The notes below the pieces were generated by a model, which saw only the letters and a list, made by a program, of their open reading frames with translations, was not told where the DNA came from and made no database searches. Made by a program: the position numbers and the translations under genes. Positions 46,901 through 56,400 of a stretch of DNA of 64,000 nt are shown piece after piece (the stretch's first letter is position 1; every line of letters begins with the position of its first letter). The DNA comes from Asterias amurensis (Eukaryota; Echinodermata; Asteroidea; Forcipulatida; Asteriidae): contig NC_092668.1 of assembly GCF_032118995.1 (NCBI RefSeq), positions 13,123,501-13,187,500 of the forward strand, read 5' to 3'.

Positions 46901-49292
46901 ATAATTAAACTATAGTTTTGTTCACAACAAGTTTCTCTTCTTCGCATCACTATAGGGGTCGGTATTTTCTTCTCTGTTCTCTCCGTCGTCTCAGCGAGCC
47001 TAGTGGAGTTCCGACGCAAGGACGTAATGAACCTCGACGGCGGGACCTTTAACTTGACAGACACAGTAACCGGTGACGTGTACAGGGCGTCGACCCTACA
47101 CTGCAGCTCGCAACTCCCACAGATCACGTTCAGCGGAGTCGCCGAAGCTTTCATCCGAGTGGCTGGTAAGTTTCACTAAGCGGTGCTAGAATTTGTATTA
47201 GCCTTCGCCTGAGCAGGGTCCAATTTCATAGGGCTGCTTAAGCAGGAAGTACTATTGCTTTAAAGGCAGTGGACACTATTGGTAACTAGTCAAAACAATC
47301 ATAAGCATAAAACCTTACTTGGTAGCGAGTAATGGGGAGAGGTTGACATTATAAAATAGTGTGAGAATTGGCTCCCTCTGAAATGACGTTTTCGAAAACG
47401 AAGTAATTTTCCACGAATTTGATTTCGAGACCTCAGATTTAGAATTTGAGGTCTCGAAATCATCCATCTAAACGCACACAATTTCGTGTGACAAGGGTGT
47501 TATTTTCTTTCATTATTATCTCCCAACTTCGACGACCAATCGAGCTCAAATTTCCACATGTTGGTTATTTCATGCATATGTTGAGATACACCAAGTGAAA
47601 AGACTGGTCTTTGACAATTACCAATAGTGTCTGTCCAGTGTCTTTAATAACAAGTCCCAACTTAACTTCGTAGAAGTTGCGAGATATTAATGAAAGAAAA
47701 AACACCCTTGTCACACGAAGTTGTGTGCTTTCAGATGCTTGATTTCGAGACCTCAAACTCTCAATTCGTGGAAAACTACATATTTCTCAAAAACTACGTT
47801 ACTCCAGAGGGATGTTTTATACCATCAAACTCTCACCATCCGTTAATACTTGTTACCAAGTAAGGTCTTGTGCTAATAAATACTTTGAGTTATTACCAAT
47901 AGTGTCCACTGCCTTTAAATTGGTCCTAGGAGATAGCTTTCATTCGAGTGGCTGGTGTTAAGATCACTGGGTGGTACATTTTGTCTTTGGTTTAGTACAT
48001 GGCCTTAGCAGTATAGAGCCCAATTTAATAAATCTAGAAATACTGCTTAACAAATTTATTTGCTAAGACTGACACTGGAACATTAGATGAAGAGCGCCCT
48101 CTCGTGGGAAAAAAGCCTCTGTTTTGATGTACATACATGCACTTCTTTCAACTTCTAATTATAACAATTTTGTTAAATGTGGTCTCCTCAGAGAAAGTTT
48201 TTAGAAATTGCATAATATATTTCATGACCATTCTTTGATTATTCCTATACACTAGGATTGGAGTTTGCGTATTTGGAGGGACCAGAGAATCTGAAGGGAC
48301 TGTCGACGGGGCTGTACATCCTCATGTCGGGGGTGGGGAGCTACATATTGGCGAGGATCCTCGTACTTATTGTTAATGCATTATCGACAGGTAAATACTT
48401 GAACTATAAGAATTTGAGGCATTGCTTGGTGAGGTATCAATGGTTTGCGGTAACACCATCTTCTTGCCAGGTAGAGTTTGTTCTTGAAGAACTGTAGATA
48501 CACACATGGTGTTACCGCAAACCAAATATACACTTGAATTATTGTTATAAGAATTAAAATAAGGACTTGCTTGGCAGTGTATCAAAACAAAAGAGCTCGA
48601 GTCTATGGCAAATTACTACATGTTCGCTCTAGAGTCGTGCGAACCAAAACTACATGAAAAGTTTGATATCTGACACTGTTAGGGGCGACTGGACGCGCTA
48701 GAAGTCAAAAGATCGACTGTTGCAATCGGAATGACTCTAGAGGAGGGCCTTGGTTTAAGACGTCGATCTTGTCATGAGCCGAGCCGCGCCATTGTAAATA
48801 TTAAGTGTTCGCATGTCTGAAACCAACACGGATTCAGGTCTACCAAAAGTCGCTCCTAATCTATAATAATAATAATAATAATTATAGACCGTATCCGAAT
48901 TGGCAGCATTGTTAAATTTTAACTCCAATTGCATTTTGTATGAATGATGGTCAACATCACTTTCGAAAACTTGAAAATAAAAATGAAAAACTGGTTTTTG
49001 TGTTTTTCTGCCCGCAGCAAGCCCGTGGTATGTGTCGGAAATAAACGACGGACACATGGAGTATTTCTATTTGATTCTGGCTGGTGTCCTGCTCTTCGAT
49101 ATGTTATATCTTTACCTCATATCCAGAAATTACGAATATGCTCACTGGCGTGAGCGTGCTGCACAGGAGGGAGACTACCCTGGGAACGAGGCAGTCACAC
49201 CGGGCTACTCACGGGTTGCGGAAACCAGTTCAGGAAGTGATGCCGATGCCGATGCCTCACCGACACGAAACATTGAGGGCGCTCAAAAATAA
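43213..49292 (+). CDS. POT-family peptide transporter, SLC15A4-like
   Basis: Eight exons: 43213-43615, 44377-44581, 45122-45291, 45918-46144, 46363-46558, 46956-47165, 48256-48390, 49018-49292. All introns are GT-AG and the 1821-nt frame closes (606 residues), the normal size for SLC15 proteins. Twelve membrane segments can be drawn; a hydrophilic loop (about 255-312) separates the halves. Family marks include GGILADVLAGRF (111-122), the FYWSTMFG segment in the fifth helix, PQITFSGVAEAF (455-466) and GLEFAY (471-476) of the tenth helix, with Glu464 kept. The loop and the C-terminal half resemble SLC15A4. Family members move di- and tripeptides or histidine with protons at the plasma membrane or endolysosomes. 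Oddly, the first-helix motif ExxERxxFYG reads ETFISIAFLG (64-73): the first Glu is kept, the Glu-Arg pair is lost. The start is the first in-frame ATG. Subfamily assignment is an inference. Confidence 0.92.
43725..43742. repeat. TA microsatellite
   Basis: A short (TA)n run follows a poly(A) tract in the first intron of the transporter gene. A longer run lies at 43886-43917. Confidence 0.9.
43886..43917. repeat. TA microsatellite (~15 repeats)
   Basis: An uninterrupted ATATAT run of about 30 bp lies in intron 1 of the transporter gene. Length variation between individuals would be expected. Confidence 0.95.
44631..45120. other. T/G-rich part of transporter intron 2
   Basis: The stretch 44640-44930 is strongly strand-biased, with many TTGTTGTTTG and TTTGTTGC motifs on the plus strand. 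Open frames here are caused by this bias and are not coding. The acceptor of exon 45122-45291 follows. Confidence 0.55.
45292..45917. other. Transporter intron 3, no named element
   Basis: The first 120 bp past the donor stay open in frame but the SLC15 homology ends at the GTAAGT. The rest includes a segment (about 45590-45720) with AAATGAGGCGAGGTCAAAGG and GTGTGACGTCAGACGTTCA, which resembles text at about 21920-22025 and so is probably repetitive. Confidence 0.45.
46255..46330 (+). mobile_element. TTAA-type element, 5' fragment
   Basis: It reads GACACTGGACATATTTGGTA through ACTTGGTGTATCTTAACATG. It lies in transporter intron 4, about 33 bp before the acceptor of exon 46363-46558. Confidence 0.7.
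46608..46777. mobile_element. Palindromic MITE, GGCCCTTTTCGAA ends
   Basis: The ends GGCCCTTTTCGAAACCACGG and TCGTGGATTCGAAAAGGGCC are inverted copies, and TCAGGCTAGCCTGG and ACGTAGCCTGAGCTGAATCC add further inner pairing. Non-coding; it lies in transporter intron 5. Confidence 0.85.
47260..47649 (-). mobile_element. TTAA-type inverted-repeat element, full copy
   Basis: Reverse orientation: it starts TTAAAGGCAGTGGACACTAT and ends TGTCCAGTGTCTTTAATAA. The family's internal hairpin (GACCTCAGATTTAGAATTTG) is present. It lies in transporter intron 6. Confidence 0.85.
47650..47920 (+). mobile_element. TTAA-type element, 3' part
   Basis: A second copy abuts the first in opposite orientation: AAGTTGCGAGATATTAATGA through CCAATAGTGTCCACTGCCTT. 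Its 5' third is missing. Confidence 0.78.
48405..48545. repeat. Hairpin repeat with GGTTTGCGGTAACACC
   Basis: The left arm GGTTTGCGGTAACACCAT and the right arm ATGGTGTTACCGCAAACC are exact inverted copies about 50 bp apart. AACTATAAGAATTTGAG against TTATTGTTATAAGAATT-like text extends it weakly. Related to 34432-34522. It lies in transporter intron 7, 15 bp past the donor of exon 48256-48390. Confidence 0.75.
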
Positions 49293-49492
49293 AACAAAAT
49301 GGCCAACTATAATGTGCAATGGGCTATATAATTGGGGACTTTTGGGACGCTAGGTGGCAGTAGAAATCAGTTTAGGAAATTTATGCCGATGCCTCACCAT
49401 CACGAAACGTTGAGGGCGCCCCAAAGTGAAATTAATGGCAGACTACTAATGTGCAATGAGCTTTAATTTGGGACGCTAGGTGGCAGCAGACT
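49221..49492 (+). repeat. Tandem duplication of transporter 3' end
   Basis: Copy 1 (49221-49362) holds the last ~24 codons, the stop and 3' UTR. Copy 2 (49363-49492) repeats it with divergence: ATGCCGATGCCTCACCATCA, ACGAAACGTTGAGGGCGC, CTAATGTGCAATGAGC. Both copies end with GACGCTAGGTGGCAGnAG, the end of the palindromic element, so that element may mark the exchange point. Copy 2 lies after the stop and is untranslated. Confidence 0.85.
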
Positions 49493-50261
49493 ACCAGGTA
49501 AATATATTGTTCTCGGTAACGTTGCATGCCCAGAACTACGTAAAAATTTTTATTTAAAAAAACAATCTAACACAATCAGCCATTTTTGTCTGTCTCTCAA
49601 ACAATCAATGTAACCAAAACGAGGTTGTGGTTATAGAGCATAGACCTTTTCGCAAAAACCCATTGCGCAAGCGTCAACTGTTCAAACTTGATCGCTAGCT
49701 AGACCAGCATGCACCTCATGCCACGCCTGACGCGCGCGTATTTACGATAAGTCAATAGTAATCTCTTACTGGCTTAAGTTGACCAATCACTATCCTTGTT
49801 TGTATTTAAGTTAACAGTTTTTTGAGCACCTGTCTGGCTATGAAATAATATATTATGTTTTTCATAAAAACAAGAACCCTTACTAATTATTTCTTACGAT
49901 ATTTAACTATAATTTGTAAATGGTGAAAAGAATAAATAAACGTACAATTTAATTATGTTAACAAACGGAGCTATACTATTTCCCAAATGTGAAATTTATT
50001 GGTGTCCACAGAAAACTGAATAAGAAATAGGGCTATTAAAATGGCACAGGTTCGAATCCAATCATTGTTTCATTATTCCGTGAGTCTGTATGCACTTGAC
50101 TTGTGATTGCGTTACTTACCAAAGTCACCCCCATCGAAAACAAGTATTACGCGACGGGCTCTGTAATATTTGCGGTTTGTGGCAAGAGAGAGCGCCCTCT
50201 TGCGTTGACAATACACGTTTATTATTGTACTTTGTGCCCCCCCCCCCCGCCCCCCCTAAGA

Positions 50262-50490
50262 TATATTGGATGATCCAGTCGTCCAGGGTCTGTCCATGAC
50301 CGCCGGGAAATCGGCTTGCATAGATTCTTGTTCAGGAAATATGTTATGCGTGCAGTGCTACTTCTACAGGTGTGCAGTGTGATGCGTGATGGGACTGAGC
50401 ATTTTCTGGATAGACCAATGAGCGTGCATGATACATTTGCCCATCCCAACGCCTTTGGTTAATATAAGGCAAGGCGCTGGGGACGAGCGA
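50262..50490. repeat. Interspersed repeat, second copy
   Basis: It matches 28640-28885: TTCTTGTTCAGGAAATATGT, GTGATGCGTGATGGGACTG, CCCAACGCCTTTGGTTAA and GGCGCTGGGGACGAGCGAA appear in the same order. Confidence 0.7.
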
Positions 50491-50952
50491 AGGATATCAA
50501 GGTCCTGAACTCACAGGTCATTGAACTCTTGAGAAAACAGTGAGATCACTATCATGCGCTATAGTGCTACCGGCCCTCAATACATGTAAATCACATTTTA
50601 AACTAGTTAAATCAAACACATACAAGTCCACACGGAACTCCATTTTTCAAACATTGAATTTTGTCGAGGTCAACTCGACATAATTTATTGCAAACAAAAA
50701 AAGTTATATGTACATACATTTCATCATTGGTAAAGATATATAAAATAAATTTAAGGCACAATTATAACATACTTTTTATAGCATTATTTTGTCGGCCTCT
50801 TATAACAGAGGCGTGCAAGTATCGCGTGTTTTCAGCATTGGTCCGTGAATATGCGAGATTTTGGTTCATTCTCACTTGAAGTAATGTATGTCACCCCATA
50901 CTGTATTATTAAAGGAAGTAGGGGGTTATTTTGGGAAAATTTAAGTCGATCT

Positions 50953-51285
50953 TTCAAGGCACTGGACACTATTGGTAGTTGCTCAAAATAATTATTTGCA
51001 TAAAAACTGACTTCTTGGTAACGAGCAATGGAGAGCTGTTGATAGTACAAAACATTGTGTATACGGCTCCCTCTACGGTAACGTAATTTTTGTGAAGAAA
51101 AAAAAAATTCTCACTCAAGTAATATTTGCATTGATTTAGAGACCTCAGCTAAGGTCTCGAAATCAAGCATCTGCGAGAACAAAACTTGTGCGACAAGGGT
51201 TTTTTCTTCCATTATTCGCTCGCAACTTCGACGACCAATTGAGTTCAAGTTTTCATAGGTTTATTATTGTTTGCATGTTTCCCTT
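50953..51285 (-). mobile_element. TTAA-type inverted-repeat element, reverse copy
   Basis: It starts TCAAGGCACTGGACACTATT, keeps the family's GACCTCAGCTAAGGTCTCGA hairpin and GTGCGACAAGGGTTTTTTC, and fades near 51285 before its far end. Confidence 0.75.
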
Positions 51286-52565
51286 GTTAATACATCACAG
51301 ATGGCAGTCAATTACGCATATTGTAACCCATCTATTAAAGAGAAGGTAAATGCCTCAAACAGCTGCTGAATAAATTTGATTCATATTTCATAATTCAAAA
51401 AACATGTCTTAAAATTGTTTCTGTTTCTGCTAGCGCTTTGTTGAGTACCTTTTGGTAGATACGTGCGCAATATAAGACTACATAAATTATTAATTGGTGG
51501 TAATAGTGTTTTGTTTGTCTGTTGGTTTGTTCTCTGCATGGATGCAAAGTATTGCATACCATGGTGTCAAATTTGAATACCCCAGTTTTTTCTATGATAT
51601 AGTCATTAATTATTTAAATCAAGTACTTGCAATATTAATAAATAATTCTTGAAACTCCCTACGGTATATCACACCAAAATTGATAAAACAAAAAAACCTA
51701 CACTTATCTTTCAAATCAAGCGGTTTGTGCTTGTCTATAACTTATACTTTATAATAAAAACCCGATAATACTATGTTATTACACTCCGTTGTAATACTAT
51801 TACCCAAAATATAATATAGGATACCAACATATAATATAAGATATAGTTCACCAATGTTTTGTACCTTGTCGTGTATAGTTCATAGACTTATCGTATAGTG
51901 TTTCCGTAAATGCCTCAGAGGGAGCCCGACTTTTCCTATTCCATTCAGTCTAACTTTTCATCTTGAAATTCCCCCTCCCACCCAGACCAATTGCTAGAGT
52001 CATAGAAGGCAAGAAAGGTGGGTTAAAAACTAGACATTTTCCGAAAGGTATTGCTTTAATAATACGGTGGGAAAAGGTTATTTTGTTTCTATGGAAAGCC
52101 GTGCCCGATTAAGGCATCTGTGAAATTATTAGAATAAAAGAATGTATGGTACTCTAACTTGCTTGGTTGAAGTTCCCGCTTAAATTTAGAATAAAATTTT
52201 GAAGCATTTGCTTCATTGCACATTGCCCAATTTCACGGAGCGGCATAGAAAGTACATATACTGCTTATTTTCTGTGCTTAGCAGATATGAGCAGGGTACC
52301 AACTATGCAGTCTCAAAATGTACATGACGTGTGACATGAAGTAAACTATGCTATAACTCTTTTCTGCTTAGCCTAATTTTAGCTCCTATTTGAAAATCAT
52401 CTCTATGATGAAATAGGCAACAATAATTCGGACACGGCTTACAAAATAAAATATGCTCATCTGGTTGGTGCGGCCATTTTGTATTTTCACTAACTGAAAA
52501 TTCGGAGGTTTGAGGCGAGGTTGAAATTTTAAAACATAAAGAAAGACCATCATGTCCAGTTAATG

Positions 52566-52705
52566 GAAGACGTTTTAGACACTTTAGGTGGCAACAGATT
52601 TACCTAATAATAATGTGTTGTTCTTGGACATGCACGCAAGCTTTAGACTTACGTACACAATGGACATTAATTGGGCTTAGTCTGCTGCCACCTAGCGTTC
52701 AAAAT
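52566..52705. mobile_element. Palindromic element with CTCF-like ends, diverged
   Basis: The left arm is CACTTTAGGTGGCAACAGA and the right arm GTCTGCTGCCACCTAGCG. The left arm is more mutated than the right one, so this looks like an old copy. Confidence 0.72.
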
Positions 52706-53287
52706 ATTCAAACAAAATTGGTTTACTCTACACATAAAAACAGCGGCTCAAACTTAATATCAACCTTGATAAACTTTGGTCTTAAATTTAAAATAAATGT
52801 AAATTAAAAGTGAAAAATTTAAACTTAAACTTGTGGTTAATTAATTTGGTAAAATAAAACTTAACTGAATAGCAGCACCAGATAATATATATTAATGGCA
52901 TAATACATCATTGGCTTAAAAGAGTATAAAATAAACGTTAAAATTTCGTTTTCATATTTAAAAAAAAGTGAAACATCATTCAACTTATCTGTAGGACAGT
53001 ATCTTTTAAACATTTTCATACGTTTTTGAGAAAAGGGTTTAAAGTTTGTTTGTGGTGTATTGTTTTGGATATTAATGCAAATTGCAAACACTGTTATAAC
53101 TCCACTGAACTTGTTATGGGGTTTACAGTTCTTACGTGCTTTTAACGCTGCATACGAAAGTGTGGACCTGAAAACAGAAATGGTCCATGTACATACGACC
53201 ACACAGTGTTTTACCGTGTTGAACAAAGGAATGTCCACAGAGTGTGTATGCAACACAATGCTGTGTGTTCTTATAATGTGTGTAAAT

Positions 53288-53473
53288 CAGACTGGTATGA
53301 ATGCGTTGGAAAACCATTGGGTTTGTAAGACCAGTGAAAGACAGAGCACCAGTCTAGCGGGTCCACAGTAAACGTATAATCAGACTGGTATGAATGCGTT
53401 GGAAAACCATTTTGGTATGTTAAACGAGTGAAAGACAGGGTACCAGTCTAAGGGGTCCACAGTAACCGTATAA
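53288..53473. repeat. Direct tandem duplication (~93 bp x 2)
   Basis: Both copies start CAGACTGGTATGAATGCGTT (53288 and 53381) and end near GTCCACAGTAA-CGTATAAT. They differ by about a dozen substitutions or small gaps. They lie just downstream of the potassium-channel stop and so are probably in its 3' UTR. Confidence 0.88.
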
Positions 53474-53493
53474 TGTCTGTAATATAATTAATG

Positions 53494-56400
53494 CTACCTC
53501 GGGTCGGGGGACGGGCCGCGGACAGCCCTCCGTCTACGACTCTTCCATCGCACCGAACGTAGACGGACTCTGGCGCTGTACACCCCAAACTTTGCGGATA
53601 TTTTCCTGGACAGAAGCGTGAGCTCCAAAGAGCTGAGACTCATGCACATGGAGGTGAAACAGAGTCCGAAGAAGGAGTAGAGGAAGGAGAAGATCAACCC
53701 GGCGTGTAGGTTCTGCGGGAGGAAGACAAGGTCTCCAAAACCAATCGTGCTGAGGGAGATGAAACAGTAGTAGAACCCATCCAGGAAAGTCCACATTTGC
53801 ATGGCGGCAAAACACCCCGCGCCAAATATGAGATAGATGAGTAGAAGCAGCAGCGCCAGCCATATCGGAATGCTCAGCATCGCGATATCGGCTTCTGAGA
53901 TCCGGGCGAATTCGCCGATGGTGCTGCGTCTGTCCGCCACGCCACTGCGTTGGCGGAACCTACTCATCTTCTTCTCTTCGTCCGAATCCATGACGTCATC
54001 GTCGCTGACGACGTCATCATCGTCGACGGAATCACCCGAGTCCATTGTTTCACCACCGGCCACGTCAACACTGACGGAGTACGGCTGACGCTTCGGTGAG
54101 CACTCGGTGGAGTTTGAGCTGGACGACGCCACACCCGAATCGGTCGCGGCCCGGTCTCGGTATTCCCTGTCGTAGTCGGTATGCCGAAGTTCGTGGTCCA
54201 GATCACTAGAGTCGTTACGAGTCCTTTCCTGGATGTGGTTTGGCAAGCGACCGTTCTGCCGGACGGGCTGTGCTCGGAAGCTGACCACACCGGGCGCTGA
54301 GGTGCGCCGGTCGGTACCCCCTCTCATCACCGACGGCCGGTTCGACTCACGCCCGGTCGAGTTTCTCAGGCAATAAATTTCCTCCAATGATTTCGATTTA
54401 CTTCTCGATAATACAGCGTGTGTATTCGGCATCTTATCGACCATTCCTTTCCTTCTTTTTCTCCTGCTGCTTCCAACAGCCGTCGGCCGTCCATTGTCGA
54501 CACTGGCGTCTACAACATGTTCACTTTGCAAGTACTGGCCACATTTCTCACATTTCATTGAGTCAACTACTATTTCATGCACGTCCGAACCTTCCCTTGT
54601 TCCGTCTGGTGACACTATTGTTTCACTAATATCAACAGTCCTCACGGGGTTTTCCTCCTCCAAGCTCCCATCGACCACTACCGTTATTTCCTCGCAATCT
54701 ACGGCAGGGTTACCGGCAATCTCCGCTGCTAGAAACTCCGTACCCTGCCTCCCGTTCATCGCAGTGTCGTCTTCTGGTGTTCTGTTTGGACAAACAGCAT
54801 CCTCTTCCGGCGATAGATTCTGATACACAAACACATCATCGTCCGCTGCACTCACACTGTCGTCATAGTTTAAATCCACACCTGGTTTCGTTATTTCCCC
54901 ACATTCTGAAACACTCTGATCGCCAGTACCTCCAAATGGTACCTCGGTGGTTTGAGGAGCGGTTGCTATTAAATGTGTATCTTTATCAGAACCGTGAGGT
55001 TCAGTGTCTTGATGAGCCTCATTAAAGCAGCCAGTACTCGAGCCTCCGTACTCGCTGTTCGCCTGCTGCTGTTGCTCGAGGTACAGACTCCCCAACCCGT
55101 ACTTGGCGTAATCCTTGGTACCTCTCATCTCAACCTCACGATCGACTCTTGTGGTATCAGCCTCACACGACTCCTCGTCGAGTGTTGACATTGCAATGTT
55201 GATGTGAACCTCTGGAATGTTGAACCGCGTATTGACCACATCGCTAATATGAGGAGTACCTCTCCCTGAGGTTTCATTGTTCTTATCCTCAGCATCATCG
55301 TCCTCACATCTGGAATCTTTGGAGTCAGCGTCTTCCCCTTTCTTTTTCTTCCTCCTTTTGCATCGCTGACAAAAGATGTATTTCCCCTTCCGGAAGGCGA
55401 TGACGGCAATTTTGGTCCAGCGGGCGAACTTATTTCCTGTGGGCAGGAGAAAGAATACGATGTAATTACGTCATTGTTGTTGTTTTTTTTTTGTTTTTTT
55501 TTTACTTTTTGAGGGGGGGGGGGGGCTGGGGGGTGTGAGCAAGGAAGTCGCCAGACACACAAGGCTTGAAGGTACCTTCAAGGTGTGGGCTTCAAATCAA
55601 CTATTTTTCCAGCGGCCGTTGCCACCATAATCATGCTTGAAACAGGGTTACCCCCTTGAGTTGTCGCTAGTCAAATATTGAAACCATGAAATCATTATTG
55701 TAAATACTAACACACCAGCAGAACCTTCGTATCTTTCTTTGTAATTCTGCCTGTCAATAAATTATCAATTCACTGACCCCCTCCCCCCCCAAAAAAAAAA
55801 AAAATAAAATAAAAATAAAAATAAAAAATCTATGACCCTTCGTTTAGTACACATTCAGGAATAATTACTCAGGGGTTGCTATGGTTTCGAATCATTTTTA
55901 ATAATAATAAAGATAATAACATGCATTTATTTTTTTGTAAGTTTGTTTCTGCACTGCAACTCTACGGTTCAGAACCACCCCAACTCATTTAGAGATTATC
56001 ATAATACATGGTTTTACCGCAAACCTTACGACATGTACATGTATATCGTAATTCCACCATGCAAAGTTTCAACTTCTACATTTCTGCATATCAATGCACG
56101 AGATTTATTCTGCACAAAAATGATTTGTATACTTGCCTATATCGGTTATAAACAACAACATCAAAGGAATCCCAACCACTGCATAGACAATGGCGAACAT
56201 TCGTCCGAGGGGTGACAATGGCGTGACATTGCCATAACCTGAAGTAAACAAAATATAAGAAAAACCATGTTAGTAATAGTATCGCATACTGTTTTTGCTG
56301 TCTCCACCTGTCAATTTTTCATTGACCACAATATCAATTTCTACCCATTTATACTCCCGGGTGAAGAGAAGCAATTATAATGAAATGTCTTTCTCAATGA

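Larger units (their letters stand above)
49293..53287. other. Intergenic: transporter to K2P channel
   Basis: Contents: the duplicated transporter tail, a palindromic-element fragment at 49466-49547, an AATAAATAAA at 49931-49940 that could be a distal poly(A) signal, a repeat at 50262-50490, a TTAA-type element at 50953-51285, a GCTAAGCA-type remnant near 52220-52400 and the palindromic element at 52566-52705. The stretches 51290-52220 and 52706-53287 are AT-rich; I see no gene in them. Confidence 0.55.

Noticed and set aside
53837..55188. Plus-strand frames opposite the channel loop exon
   Set aside because: They are shadows of a long GC-rich coding exon; the minus strand carries the pore and membrane segments.
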